Shown: positions 1 to 13,261 of the stretch, in pieces
Layout of the letters: the number at the start of each line of letters is the position of its first letter
Position numbering within the stretch: position 1 is the first letter of the stretch
Source of the DNA: Diphasiastrum complanatum
Taxonomy: Eukaryota; Streptophyta; Lycopodiopsida; Lycopodiales; Lycopodiaceae
DNA: 64,000 nt
Direction of reading: 5' to 3'
Assembly (NCBI GenBank): GCA_029204225.1
Contig: CM055095.1
Coordinates: forward strand, 57,604,820 to 57,668,819
Program-made: the position numbers and the translations under genes
The notes under the pieces: model-generated
Told to the model about the DNA's origin: nothing
The model's database searches: none
What the model saw: the letters and a program-made list of their open reading frames with translations, nothing else

Positions 1-611
1 GGAATGCTGTAGAAAACCCAGAAAAAGAAATGGGAGTAAAAGATTGGAACGACGAGTGGATTAAACACCATGATGTAAATGATTTATGGGATAAGTCAAT
101 TGAAAGCATGAAGAGTATAAAGACCTCAATCCAAGGGTCCTATTCTAAGCATGCCAATAACAAGCAACACAAGGGAACCTGATGGTGGACAAACCAACCC
201 AACTATACCTAGATCGAACGGATCTAGCCCCCAAGTTATAGATCAATCACATAGAGAGGAATGAGGCATCACACCAGCAGCATCCTGCCACCGGTCATGC
301 TATCAAGCATACACTAGTGAGAGCCCAATAGGTATACTTATATCCTCCAAGGCCCATGCACCACTAGTAGTGCACTATGACACCTCACTGGACACCTCTG
401 TAGCCTATCTGGGCCACGTCATCCAGTTCCCCAATGACACACTGATAGACCCATACAAATCTACCATCAAGTGTTTAGGCCTACAACCATTAATTATGGC
501 CATGTACACTTAAGGGTCCCAATTCCCTTATAGTCACAATTAACTTACGGGTTGTTGGTCTACCGGTCCCTAGCATGGATATGCTACCCGAGACCAGTCA
601 TGGCCATGACA
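1..611 (-). repeat. Possible 3' LTR of a Ty3 chromovirus (incomplete)
   Basis: Read on the minus strand, the chromodomain ORF at 640-800 is followed by a purine run (AAGGGGGGAAGA, about 612-624) that looks like a polypurine tract. The sequence next to it begins TGTCATGGCC, which fits the start of an LTR. The far end of the LTR and a second copy are not in the window, so the assignment is inferred from position only. No gene was recognised within 1-611. Confidence 0.3.
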
Positions 612-1310
612 TTCTTCCCCCCTTATTCAAGTTCTATCCTCAAAACTTAAAGCTAGGAAAGATCCTTCTTAAACTTCCTTCCTGTTTACAAGAATCGTCA
701 TCGTCCGTATATCCTTTCCATCGAACCAGATGCTCGGTAAGTATACGATTTCTCAATCATTTAGGTCTTATTTCCAAGATCTTTCTGGGTTCAAGTGGAG
801 ACACACCAATGATTCATCCAACAGGTCCAATCGATCTCCAGATCCAAGATACTCTCCTTCACGTAGACTCTTCTAGAAATGGCTTACGTGAAATACGAGA
901 TGCACTTGCGATTCTTCTGGGAGTTCCAATTGGTAAGCTAAGGATCCAATTTTTTTCAAGATCTTAAATGGTCCTCTATATCTAGGGGACAACTTATAAT
1001 GCTTGCCAGTATGCATTACACTCAAATCCTTCTAGATTCTCAAAAAATACCCAATCCCCCACTTGGAAGTCTCTCGGTGATCCTTTCATACTTGCATAAT
1101 GTCGGTCCCCATCCTGGGTACACTAGATATTCTCACGTGCAATCCGTAGCATTTCTTGCATATCAAGTAGGAAATCCGCTACTTTCTGAAACTTGATCGA
1201 CCGAGTCAACCGCAATGGGTGACCTAGGCTCAAATCTGTACACAAGCATAAACGGGCTATAATCGGTAGTCGAATGCTTACTATAACTCAATCTCCATCA
1301 AGTATAGCAT
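612..1310 (-). pseudogene. Ty3/gypsy chromovirus integrase C-terminus and chromodomain, decayed
   Basis: Minus-strand translation in shifting frames gives the C-terminal third of a Ty3 integrase. In order these are a segment reading STTDYSPFMLVYRFEPRSPI (about 1,200-1,275), then [17 protein letters not shown] (about 930-990) with the GPF core of the GPY/F module, then a chromodomain with KILE, LRNR, LVRWKGY followed by acidic residues (about 680-790). Several frameshifts and stops separate the pieces, and the upstream RT and RNaseH are absent. Chromoviruses are the Ty3 branch whose integrase ends in a chromodomain that directs insertion into heterochromatin. The family call is firm. The element is clearly dead. 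Confidence 0.8.
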
Positions 1311-1625
1311 CCTCTCCGAGGATATTGTTAAAATATGAATAGATATCTTAACTAATCTTCTGATCATGCGAGTAATCCTTCTTTTAAATGATCAAGTATA
1401 CCTAGAATCTGAACTATGATTCGTCAATCATAATTCATCGGATTTTTGTCCTATACTCAATAAAAGAAGGCAACTACCAATGATTAGAAGAACTTTAAGT
1501 TAAGAGTCATCTCTAGTTTAGCAAATATGGCCACCAAAAGTGACCAGTAAACTTCGAATCACGAATGTTCATAATGTCACTTTGGTAATCCGTAAAGCCT
1601 AACCAGATACTCTCTTAAAGAAAGT

Positions 1626-2190
1626 AGAGTGAGCCACCTTTTGATGGTGACCTCTAGTGGAGAGCATTATTCCACTTGTAATTTGTGAAATGTGGAAATT
1701 CCACTAGGATGCCACCTAAGGAGCTCTCTTGCTTATTTAAGAGACTCCCTCTTTGTAAAGAGGAGCTTTTTGTGTATTGTATCAACTCCATGCTGAAATG
1801 AGAAGAGCCTCCATGAGTTAGATGCATCCATTGAGCTCCTTGATCATGATGGTTTTCTTGAGTGATGCCCCTATGATCATGCCCTTCCATTCATATTGTG
1901 TGTGGTTGTGGACTTAGAGTGGATTAGTTTTCTTGTTTTCCTAGTTGTGGATTAGTTTTCATTTCTTGTTGTGAATTAATGTAGGAATCAGCATTCAAGT
2001 AAACTAAATCGGCTAGAAATGTGGCATAAATCTTGCATATCCTCTAACATTATAGTTCTTGATGTTCTTGAGATGTCCAAGAATCAAAAGACTGGTTGGT
2101 TTCTTGATTCTTGGATTTCTAAAATGCTATTTAGTTTGGTTTCTTGTTTCTTGTCTATGCTTTTCAATCATATTTAGAGTAGTAGATTAG
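1626..2190 (+). repeat. Diverged LTR-like repeat, related to 19,227-19,790
   Basis: The block starting AGAGTGAGCCACCTTTTGA runs parallel to the block at 19,227 for about 560 bp. Both share the opening words, a TATTTAA promoter-like box (1,734-1,740 here) followed by a CT-rich stretch, and repeated TTTCTTGATTCTTGG-like words near the end. At 19.2 kb the sequence lies inside the candidate 5' LTR of the OTA-type Ty3 element, so this copy is probably part of a solo or truncated LTR of the same family. Its ends and target duplication could not be placed. Confidence 0.5.
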
Positions 2191-2429
2191 CTTCCCTAAG
2201 TTTGGTGACAGCCTTAGGATCTTGAAAATTGAGCAACTGTGCTGTATTGCAAATCTGACTTTGTTCACCATGGCTTGCTTCGTAACGGAGTTAATTGTTC
2301 CATTGGCAAGTGCTTATTCATAAACAACAAAGAGTCGAGACCCTGCAGTCATCCTCTGACAAGATGGATGATTATACTACAACGTTTGCGCCCGTAGACA
2401 TGCAAATCTGAATCTGTGTGCAGGTTCAA

Positions 2430-4990
2430 ACCCGTCAGATCTGTGTATGTCTGAAAAGAAAAATGAAGTTAGTATTTATATTCTTCTTAGGCTCAGAAGC
2501 TAGGCTGCATGGTAGAGTATCTGAGGCTGAGAAGAATCCGTAAACAACCATTCCATACTTTTCCAACACGTTGTTGAGATATCGTTGCTGACTGATGAAG
2601 ATCAGTTTGCTGGGTCGATCTTGTTCAATTTGGATTTTGAGACAATAGTGGGCTGGACCCATATCAATCATCTTGTATTCCTAGGCCAACATGCATTTTG
2701 TATTCTTCATTAGATTCAGATTATCACTGAATAAGAGTGCATCATCTACGTAGAGAGTGATGATCATGAAGTAATCTGATACAGACTTGAAATAGACATT
2801 CGAGTCTGCTGAGTTTGGGATGAAACCATTCTCTATCAGAAATGTGTTGATCTTCTGGAACCAGGCTCTGGGTGATTATTTCAGCCCATAGAGCGTCTTG
2901 TGAATTCTGCATACAAGGTGCTATCGCTTGCCATTGAGTTTTATCCCTTTGACTGCGTCATATAGATTTTCTCTTCGATGGTTCCATTGAGGAAAGCGGT
3001 CTGAACATCCATCTGATGAACTTTGAGATCTGCTGCAGCTGCAAAGGAGAGAAGTAGGCAGATCGAAGCATGTTTGATGACTGGACTGAAGGTTTCTGTA
3101 TAATCTACATCTAGAATCTAGGAAAAGCCTTTGACGACTAGCTTGGCAATTTAGTCTTCCTTCAGCATCGTACTTCGTCTTGAATACCCATCTGCATGGA
3201 ATTGGGTTTTGGTTCTTTGGCAGCTTAGTGAGTGTCCATGTTTGATTCTCCATAAGATAATCGAATTCAGTGTCCATTGCTGCTTTCCACTGGTCAGCAT
3301 CAGGAGTAGACATCGCCTCAGTAACTGTGTTTGGTTCATGCACAAAGTAGCAAGCCGGATCATTCATAAACCTGGATGGAGGCTGTTTCGACCTGTTCGA
3401 CCTTCTAGGTTGAACTTCGTTCCTCTGATGTGGGTTGACTTGTTGAGGTTTTGACTCACCTTCTGAGTCAGCGTCGAGATTCTGCAGTTGAATCTCTAAA
3501 TCGAAATTGACTGGTTGCTCGATCCGTGAGTTGGAATTACCAGCAGCTTTCTCTTTGTGGTCGAGGAACTGGTCTTCCACAAAAATGATATCTCTACTGG
3601 TGAACACCTTCTCGGTATCCAAATTGTAGAGCTTGTATGCCTTATGATTTTGGGAATAGCCGATAAAAATCATTTTTCTGCTCTTGTCATCTAGCTTTCT
3701 TCTTAAATCCCCATGAATTTGAGCAAAAGTGATGCATCCAAATACTCGAATATGTTTGAGTGATGGTTTTGATCCTGTTCACACCTCATAAAGTGTCTTG
3801 CCATTCGGGGCTTTGGTGATGGATCGATTCTGTAAATAGGCGACTGTAGTAATAGCTTCTGCCCAGAACTTCTTTGGAAGAGAGGCATGGGCCATCATGC
3901 TCTTGGCAGTTTCGATGAGTGTCCAGTTCTTCCTTTCAGCTACACCATTGGACTGAGGTGAGTAGCTGGTTGTGTATTGTTGAAGTACCTCGTTGGCCTT
4001 GCAGAACTCCTTGAATTTTGTGGAGATGTACTCTCCCCCTCCATCTGTGCGTAGAGCATTGATCTTCCTCTGGGTCTGGTTCTCTGCAAATGTCTTGAAC
4101 TGCTTGAAGGACTTGAATGCTTCGGATTTGTTCTTCATATAGCAGGTTGTAGTCCTTCGAGAGAAGTCATCGAACTGAGTCTGAACTGAAGGGACTTCTA
4201 GCATGCTTGCTGATAATACAGCTTTTGCATGGAGAAGTTGGCTTGCTGACTAAAGGCATGTCTTGTACTAGATTCTGAACTGACATTTGCTGAATACTGT
4301 TATAGTTAAGATGGCCAAGTCTGAAATGCCACATCATATCAGTTGATTCAGAAGTGGCTGTGTGAAGAGCTTGACTGTTAGAAGAATAACAATGGCTTAG
4401 TTTGTAAAGATAGCCGCTTCGTCTACAATAGGCTAGAACCTTCAGAGATTTGTCAAGGATTGTGCAGCCTTCTGTATCAAATTTGAACCTCTGACCTAAA
4501 TCAATGTTTTAGCTAACTAAGACCATTTTTGGTCGGATTTGGAACGTGGAGAACGTTGGACAACAACTTGACTTCATCCCTTTTGAATTCAACCCTGACT
4601 GGTGAGTCATGTGTTGAGTTGCTCCGGAGTCTAGATACCAGGAATGGATATCTTGTTTTTCTTCGACTTTGGTCATGAAAGCTACTTCATCTTGTTGTTG
4701 TTGTTGATTTGAGTGACTGGCTGTAGCACTATGTGCTTGTTGTTGGAACTGCTTCTTCTTTTCATTGTTGTACTTCAAAGTTTGACAGTCCTTGATTTCG
4801 TGACCAGTCCTCTTACAGTATCTGCAAAATAGTTTCTACACAGGTTGGAATGATGAAGAGCTTGAATTCGATCCTAAATCAAAATTTGGTTCAGATTGTA
4901 TGTTGCTCCTTTTTTCAGTAGAGCCTGACTTTGTAGATCTCTTGGATCTAAACCTGATTTTTTGAATACAGAGCTTGAGGATCCGATCAT
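2430..4990 (-). pseudogene. Ty1/copia gag-pol remnant, truncated both ends
   Basis: Minus-strand order is gag zinc knuckle, protease, integrase, RT, as in copia. The knuckle is C-x2-C-x4-H-x4-C at about 4,785-4,830 (CRYCKRTGHEIKDC). Protease-like sequence with WYLDSGATQHMT lies near 4,615-4,660. The integrase core, with GGGEYISTKF and NGVAERKNWT, is at 3,780-4,200. The RT N-terminus with WVFKTKYDAEGRLN is near 3,155-3,200, and the LYVDDALLF catalytic segment is near 2,740-2,770. Frames change at least four times and several stops interrupt the reading. No LTR or primer site was found on either side, so this is an old fragment. Confidence 0.85.
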
Positions 4991-5315
4991 GAGCCTGAGG
5001 AGGATGCTGATCTTCTAATCTCCTCTTGTAGGAGCAGCGAGATTACTCTTGAAAAATGTGAAGGCCCAAAAAATATGTTGTCGGCCTTCGGGTTTTTGTT
5101 GTCAAGAAGTGAAAGGCTTCCACCTTCTCCTCCTAAGTCGTTTGTAGCACATGAAGTAGGGCTCGAACCTAGGAGCCTTGAAGATGCATGCAAAACAAAA
5201 GGGTTAACACTATTTCTATTTGCAAGCAAGATGCCTTGAAAACACAACTAAAACCAAATAGTACTAACTTTAAAACCAAAACCACACTAACTCTAAAACA
5301 CTCTTCCACACCTTC

Positions 5316-5316
<1 letters not shown>

Positions 5317-5401
<85 letters not shown>
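5317..5401. repeat. Poly-C tract followed by (CT)n microsatellite
   Basis: Thirty consecutive C (5,317-5,346) run directly into about 27 CT units. An apparent proline/serine-leucine ORF across it is only a by-product of the repeat. Tract lengths may be affected by sequencing slippage. Confidence 0.95.
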
Positions 5402-5404
<3 letters not shown>

Positions 5405-5469
5405 CACTCATACACTCTTTCACAAACTCTCTAAAAAGCTCCACTAAGTTAGAAACACACAATGATTAA

Positions 5470-8400
5470 GCACATATGCTAACATGGGCTAAAATAGCAA
5501 GAACTTAGAAACAAAAGCAATAAGCATAAAGCCACACTATAATTAGCCACACACCAAAATTAGCACAAGTGGACTCAAAATGGTAGCACTTAGCTTTCTT
5601 GCATCAAGGATAGAAATTACATAAAAGGGCTTCTCTTTATAGAAGCTTGTGGAGTTTTCTTTCCACACTTACTTATGGGACTAGGAATTTCAAGTCTCAA
5701 TATAGGATGCAAGTTCTTGTTTTGGAATCTTGACATTGACTTTTGCATACTTTTTTAAGTCTAAGTTTAAACCTTGAGACTTGCAAAAATTGGTTCCTTG
5801 CCCCCCAATGGCACCACAAGTTGGACTTATGGACACAGGGTGCCATACTTGGGGCCTAACACAACTTGTCTACTGACGGCTCTTCAAGATGGGCTTATAC
5901 TCACAAGATGCCATGCTTGGGCCAATAATTACATAAAATCATTATTTCCATAGGCTACTTCCCTGTAAGGTACTTCTTTCCTTGATACTTCTGGGCTCCA
6001 TTGAAATGCCCCTTAGGCCCTGCTAAATGGTTGCCAGTCCCATGGCAATGAGTGGATTTTTTTTTTTTTTTGGTTTTGTTTTGTTTTGTTTTTTTTTCTT
6101 TTTGTAATCACTTGTTGATCAACTTCTAGCTTTTCGTTTTACTTGTGGATTTTTTGGACGAGCTTTTTTTTGTAGCCTTCCATTGCCTGGGCCGTAAAAT
6201 TGTGTCATCTTTAAGCGGCCCAAAGACATGTGAGCTATGGGGCAACCATTGGGTATGTTGCCACTCCTCCACTCGTGCTGCATGCTGAGACCTTGTCATA
6301 GGTGCTCGATAGTAGAGTCTTGCCACCATGAGTTGGTCTTGGAATTTCAAGCTGAGAAGGGGGTGTTGGGATCAAAATACAAAGGACCCAAGGAACGGTC
6401 CCACTGGAACTCAAAATAACTAAGGAAAGAGAACTCTTTGCAGTTGAGAGCCGCTTGTGACATCGGTCATTCTCTTGTAAGGTGCCATAGAGATAAGGTT
6501 AAACTTTCCAATTATGGTGGTTCTCGGGGTGGTAATAAAGCTGTAGAGCTAAATCTCTACACCAAAGACCTATTTTGAGACATGCAGTAGGATAAATACA
6601 AAATAGACACCACTGGCTGACACACAAATGCAAGATAAAGCTCATCAATGCTCAAGACTTTCCAATTGGAAAGGCTTTAAGAAGGTCCCACGACAAGCTA
6701 CAAATGAACCTCGATGGTTAAGTCAGAAGTCAGAAGTCTTTTGAAGCTTGCAACAAAAAAGACAAGTTTGAAAGTATATTAACTGATTCAAAGAGCTCTT
6801 GTATCTCTTTCCATATTTGGCTACTATAGATCATTCCTCAGTTTATTTCTAGATTGACTGGGTCATTTGAGATATAAAGTGGGTTCTTTCTCATTTGAAG
6901 CAGGCCATATCTCTTGTATCTATATTTGAGTATAAGTACCTTGAACTTCCTCCTAGAGGCCTTGCCATATGGAAAGATGTGGAATTAGACGAGTTCGGGT
7001 CATAGCGGAAGACAACATATGACAAGGAAAAAGGGTCAAGAAACTAACCTATAGTGGCTCTTGGGGCCTAAGGTGAAGAAAAAGGTAAACCAGAGGCCCA
7101 TCTTCTTTGGCACCTGAAGTCTGCAACTATTGAGGAGGTCCATGGCTTGCTCGACGTCAACAGCTCATTTTCGTTTTATTCATGCTTCTTCAGCTACACA
7201 CCCTACTTATTTTCACAGATATACTTAGCTAAGATGGTTAATGTTTGGACAAAGAGTCTATTTCAAATGAAAAATCTTGGATAATGGTGCATGACATTGC
7301 ACCCAGTCTGCTACTTAGCTTGATTTCTGCATATAATGAAAGTTCAGATGAGTCACCAGATGTGACCACTTCTATTCATGATGATGCTTCTTAAGCTTAT
7401 GCATCACTCCAAGATTGTCCAACTTTAAAGTCAGATTGCAAGCCACATGCGCATTGCTTAAGTTGAATTAGCCAATGGACATACATGATATGTCTATAAG
7501 CAATTAGATTCATTTTATCTTTCTGATCAGCAACAGAGAACTCCAGAGTTTCCAAAATTAAGGGCGTGCACAGCCCAACATTATAGTTAGGATTTCTAAA
7601 TCTAAATATAGGAAATTGAAAATATTCCAATTATGAGATTGAACTTATTCAAGAGATATCAGAACATCCAGTTTAGATCATCTCATTTTCATCAGCGATA
7701 TCAACGCTTCTATCCAATAGTGATATCTGAGCGCCTCCAATGAATCAACCGAAATTTTTAACATTTTTTACAACCTTCAAGATAACAAAGCTCAATAAGA
7801 ACCAAAGCTTAAGCACTAGCATTCACATGTATTTACAAGCAAGAGGTGAAGGGATTTTTATACATGCAAGATGCCAATAAAGCTTTTCTTCTAAAATTGA
7901 TCTAATAAAAAATGTATTATTTCTTAGTAGGTACCATCTTTATGAATGCTCTTGGATTTTTTCGGCCAGCTTAGTTGCTCTCGCATTTCAACTACCAACA
8001 TGGACGATAGATTTCTACTCAATTAATGTTTCCTATGCCATGCTAATTTCATAAAAAGCATGTATAGTTTTGCCATGTTAAACATACATGGATTTTTCTA
8101 AAACTTGATGTCTACAAACATCATAATGAGATGATGCACAATAATTTACCTAGTTATTTGTAGGAAGTTCAAACTCACACATCTTCTAGAGTATTCACAT
8201 GGCAAATATATCAAAGTGAGTGGAAAACCCATGCAACTGACTATGTCTTGTGAAGTTGGTAGTGGACAAAATAGTGGTGGGCGTCTCCATTGTGAAAAAA
8301 TCACACAAAAAGTATAGTTAGCCAAAAACTTAAAATTTTAAACTTGTATGGATTGTCCATGCGTGATAAATCCCCTCAACTACCAACATCTTTGAAAATA

Positions 8401-8560
8401 TGAGAGTTTTTCCAAGCCACAAATTTTCACTTTGAAAGTAATCTACAAATCATGATTCAATACGTGCATGGATTATCCACGACTAAGTATGCCATGCAAA
8501 ATTTGATTTTGGTGAATTCCTTGGTGTAGATTAGTAAATATTCACATAATTTTTTTCATA
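5470..8560. other. No recognisable gene
   Basis: AT-rich sequence without a convincing coding region. A T-rich tract lies at 6,057-6,110. A short minus-strand ORF at 6,126-6,350 ends in a lysine/serine-rich tail; I do not recognise it, and nothing around it supports expression. A 12-kDa-size or smaller ORF of this kind is expected by chance here. Confidence 0.6.
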
Positions 8561-8561
8561 A

Positions 8562-8778
8562 ACCTCCCATGTAAGCTCAAAAAAAAGAAATCAATGAAAT
8601 TCTCATCCTTCATGATTGTCAGGCTTTCAAGTAGTGATATGTGAACTATGAAAGTAATGATATGTGATAGACCTCCCATGTAAGCTCAAAACAAAAAAAA
8701 AATCAATGAAATTCTCGTCCTTCATGATTGTCAGGCTTTCAAGTAGTGATATGTGATCTATGAAAGTAAGCCATTGAA
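8562..8778. repeat. Tandem duplication, about 109-bp unit, two copies
   Basis: The words ACCTCCCATGTAAGCTCAAA, TCAATGAAATTCTC and CAGGCTTTCAAGTAGTGATA recur in the same order at 8,563 and 8,671. The copies differ by a few substitutions and by the length of an A run, so the duplication is fairly recent. No coding meaning is seen. Confidence 0.9.
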
Positions 8779-8934
8779 TGACAACATATAAGCATCTAAC
8801 CAATTAAAAGTATTATCTACTCAAACAAGAATAAATTGACAATGTGGAATTAAAGTCAGAACGACAACGACCTTCAATGTATCTGAGATCTACTATGAGC
8901 TCGAATCTTGTAGCTTTCAGATGTAAAACAAATT

Positions 8935-9172
8935 AATACTTATGATAGTTGATAACATAAGAGTCAAAGACATTCGTTCTACTGCCTTCTTGAGGTGTCG
9001 TAGATGACCATGGAAAGTGTAGACGTTATCGTTATGGAAGTTGTAGTAAAACGATAATACTTCTGATAGTTGATAACGTGGGAGTCGATGACATACATTC
9101 TACTACCTTCTCGAGGAGTCTTAAACAACCATGGAAAGTGTAGAAGTTATTGTTGTGGAAGTTGTAATGAGG
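8935..9172. repeat. Tandem duplication, about 120-bp unit, two copies
   Basis: AATACTTATGATAGTTGATAAC at 8,935 is repeated as AATACTTCTGATAGTTGATAAC at 9,055-9,056, followed in both by a run containing CCATGGAAAGTGTAGA and GGAAGTTGTA. Identity is visibly lower than in the neighbouring 109-bp duplication, so it is probably older. Confidence 0.85.
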
Positions 9173-9179
9173 ATGATGA

Positions 9180-11670
9180 TTGTTGCGTGTTATCGTAACA
9201 AGAAAGAGTGATTAAAATTAGATAATTCAAGACACGGTTCAATTAAATGAGCTAAGTACAATGGTTCTCTATGAATCTGTTGTGCAAAATAAGCTAGAAT
9301 ACAAATCACTATAGTGTCTATCATGAAATAGCTTAGGATCGTGCGTAGCACTACGTGTCTCACACTATTTTGCACATTGTAAAACTCTCTTGCGATCACC
9401 TCTCGATGATCGATCTCTTGCCCTCTACACTACTACTACACCTCGCATCACATCACATTTGATGTTGGCATTTGGCCACTATTTATTGACCAACTAACTA
9501 TCTTTTAATCTTCCTATTAGCTGTACAATTAGCAAACCTTGTAAGAAATGGTAATGATTATGAATAACAAAGCCTTATTACAATTCGTGACAGTTTGTAA
9601 GATGTCGTAGAAGTTGATCGTGAGCATACTGTCGTTATCACCTTTCGAAATACCATTTAGTTCATCGCATGTCGGAAAGTTTTTTCATAATTTTCAAGAA
9701 TGCACGAAATGACGAGATCTACATGCATCTTTGATACTTCACATTTTTCACTTGGTGCAAAACTTCATGTAACACATAATTGTGAGTAAATCTGAAGTGT
9801 CGGCTCATTTGCTTGTGTAAAATCCAGTGTTTTTCTACAAAATTGCATCTATAGTTGACAGAAAAACAGAGAGTAGTAGGAAATAAGAGTTGTAGCTGTT
9901 TAGATGGATCAGAGGGTGAAGGGAGGTTAACTCCAACAGGAAAATGGAATGTGCCATCTCCAAGACTCCTCATAGCATCATATCATATTTGTCACTTGTA
10001 CTACCTCGAAACTCAAATTTTCTTCACAAATTAATTTTGATACGTTTGGCATCGTTGATGGAGAGCCACATGGTGCTTCTCATTTTCTTCTACTATCTTA
10101 TCTTTTCTAGGTTTTGCTTGACTATTGTTTGTAGTTGCTTGGTTGTGTTTTGACACCTCAAATGCATGTGTGGGAGAGCAAAAAACTAAGATGCACTCCC
10201 TAACGTAATTCAAATTTTGTTTAGTATGACTTGGAACCAAAACTATAACCCACGACCTCCACAAAACAATGAAAATAGAAAATAGTCCCTACCATGATTG
10301 TTGGGACTTTAATAGGGCCACCAGCTAGCTACTAGTCTATAGACCAAATGGAAATAGACATGCCAACTCTTTGAGTTTCCCATCAACAAAATGGCATCAA
10401 CATAAAGGTAAAAGACACAAATATTTAACTATGTCAGAGGCCTGTAAATATAGAATTAGTGCGTTCACCAATAGAAAAAAATTTGTGAACATCAATTCAC
10501 CCTCTTCACAATAACCCAAGCAGGATTTCAATTATCCATTAAGTAGTTGGCAATCTAGGTGGATTTGCACTTGTCACCTACTTTTCTTTTCACCTCATAA
10601 GCTTGCTAGGTTCGCTAATTACATGACATAGTTTTTTACACTTAGACCTGTGTTTCGTTGTGCTCAATGAACTAGTGTGATCCCGAGGAAAATAAACTCA
10701 ATTGGTTCATCAAACTTGCATTTGAGATGAATCTAGGTTCTAAGGTAGATCAACCAAATTGAAGTCTAGTTACTAACATTATTTGTCTATTGTGGGACCC
10801 CACCCTACTTATAGGCTTGTCCTAAGAATTTTTTTATCTATATTCCCAAGTCCAACGCTGACCTACTTGGGATCCCAACTACAATCTTAAACAATAAAGA
10901 TTGAGATCTACTCCTAGGTCAGAAATTTGTATGGAACTTATATTGGGTAAAAAGTTATTGAGAAGATAGCAAAGTGCTCATTCTCCAATTATACGTTCAA
11001 CATTCAGAGAGGGGTGCATTTCAAATTAAATTCCAAGCGTGATACCCAACATAACCATTATGGATGCAATTAATCAAGGTGTTCCACATGGGAAACCCCG
11101 TCTAAAGCATCACAAGCTCCCTCTGACAATCTTTACCCAATAGCATTTGTTGTACCTATGCCAACAAAAGTACCTAATATACATCAAATTCGATGATTTG
11201 ATCTACCAAAAAATGATAGAAGTAAGATCCAATACACTATCTTTATATGGAGCATCACCAAGCATTAAAATATAATTTTCATATTCAAAGGTTGCTAGAA
11301 ATCATGCGGAAAGCAAGACAATAAGTGCATGTGCATTGCTTGAGGAAGATGGAGTTGGACCCTCAAGATTTAATATTTCAAGGATAAGGACCTATAAAAA
11401 TGAAAATGTTATATGCTTTTGGCAAACAAATCATTCAACATTCTAGTACAAGACATTGGTATTTGGTAATAATTTTTTTGTGGCAAAACTAATGGATCTT
11501 GGGGAATAATCAATGGATATAGCATGTATTTTAGGCTTAGATCATAATGGGAGGGCACAAAGATAATGATGTTTTCACCTACTTACTCTTGGATTTGTGT
11601 TGAATATGGTTGATCATTTTTGTTATTTCCTTTAGTATGATGCTCATGTTTTATGTGATATACTCTAGCA
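9180..11670. other. No recognisable gene
   Basis: AT-rich sequence with only short ORFs on both strands, none with a family signature I recognise. It forms the left flank of the copia element inserted at 11,671-11,675. The older copia RT seen on the right flank at 16,566 could not be traced convincingly into this side. Confidence 0.55.
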
Positions 11671-11675
11671 GTGTT

Positions 11676-11949
11676 TGAGTTAGAATTAAAGTAGAATCAC
11701 TGTGTTACTGTGCTGTGGGTCCTATCAGTGGATAAGGATCAGTTGGCCTCGCCACAAGGCAAGTCGACGGGACACGCGTCCCGCCAACGACAACCTGGGT
11801 CATGCATGGGTTGCCTGAGTGAACAACTATATGTACAGTGTAATTTTATTTTGAGAAATACAGTTGCTATGTGAGCTTGTTGAGGAGAGTGTTTTCTGTC
11901 TATGTTACTGTGTAGCATTTTCTGTGTTCCTGTGCAAGGAAAATTCTAA
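11676..11949 (+). repeat. 5' LTR of the copia element
   Basis: Begins TGAGTTAGAATT and ends AATTCTAA, the inner parts forming an inverted repeat TTAGAATT/AATTCTAA. It matches 16,287-16,560 over its whole length with about 17 substitutions and no length change. A promoter was not located with confidence. Confidence 0.95.
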
Positions 11950-11951
11950 GT

Positions 11952-11963
11952 TGGTATCAGAGT
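11952..11963 (+). other. Primer-binding site, initiator Met tRNA type
   Basis: TGGTATCAGAGT lies two bases after the 5' LTR. It is the usual copia primer site, complementary to the 3' end of initiator Met tRNA, which primes minus-strand DNA synthesis. Confidence 0.9.
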
Positions 11964-13261
11964 CGTATAGGGAGTGTACACAGTACAACATCGTCGTTGA
12001 AGAGAGCTTCGGGAGAACTGTCTTCTGAGAGTTCGGGGTTTACGGTAAGTTGAAGACGGAAAGAGAAGCACTGGTTTATAGAGGCTTGCTAAGCTTAGTA
12101 GAGGGATTATTAGCCTGTGCATAGCATCAGACAGGGAAAATTTTGGTGAAAAAAATTGACAATTTTGAAGCCAGCTGAAAATTGAAACCGGGTTTGGAGT
12201 TACGGTTTTTATACATAACTGGTGATTTCTTCGCTGTTTGTGCACCGTTTTCGATGTCGTAAGGACAGGAAGGAAGCTAATCACATTGTCAATCAGCCAT
12301 GGAGAGATTCTGAGGTTTGTGTCAGAGATTTGTTTCTAGATAGTTAACCTAGTAGATTTGCGGTAAAAGGTGAAAAAAGCCACTTTGTCAAGTTGAGTTA
12401 AAATCACCGTTTCTCCACAAAATTTCTTGAGTGAACACTCTACAGACTTGGAATCAGTAGGGCGACCCTGCTCCAGGCCTCAGATCATGCTCAAATCAAT
12501 CCATAGGCAAGTTAGATCAAACAAAAACGAGTGTGTGGAGGCGCGGCCGTAGACAGGGAGGTCGCAGACTGTTCGCGCGTGGAACCAGAGTGAGAGCATA
12601 GCGTTTCGGAGTGGGTAGCACTTACAAGACTCTCCATTAGTGCACAAGAGTGCTTAGATCCATTGGATAGAGAAGCTACAAGATCGACAGCTCAGATTGT
12701 GCTACCCAGAAGGGATATCCATAGTTGGATCAGATTCAACCATTGGATGGAGTCTGAAGGGATGTTGAAGAGGGCCTTGAAGAAGTGAAGTGCATTTTAG
12801 CCTTCAACTTCATTAAAAATCTTCATACTGAAATTGGAGTTGGATCCCTTCACAAGTGAAGAGTGAAGTTTCTTCAAGGTGAAGAAACAATTCAAAAACT
12901 AGAAAAGTCCTTATTTTTGGGTCCTTTGCCCGTTTTGACCCAAACGAAAGGCTATAACCTCCAAACGAAGGGCACCTGAACTGTACCTGCAAGTACAATA
13001 CAACAAAACAGAGTGATTGTAGCAGAGAAAGTGTTCTGAGTACGACATAAGTGATTTCACCATTCCATTGGACACGTTGTTGGGAGTTGACGACTGAGTG
13101 CATTTCGGAAGGCGACGACGATTTGGCTTTCAAATTGGTGGAAAAGCGACTAGTGGCCTGGTAAGAAAAAAAGTGCAGGTCATTATTTTCAACTTCTGAC
13201 ATCACTGTTGGCGTCGACATACTGGTTTTAGCCTAAGGCAGAAGTTTCAAGCAGTTTTGTG

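Noticed and set aside
575-1196. Plus-strand ORFs of 130 and 65 codons
   Set aside because: They are antisense shadows of the minus-strand chromodomain and integrase remnant.
5188-5469. ORF rich in proline then serine/leucine
   Set aside because: It is a translation of the poly-C and (CT)n microsatellite; no codon signal outside the repeat.
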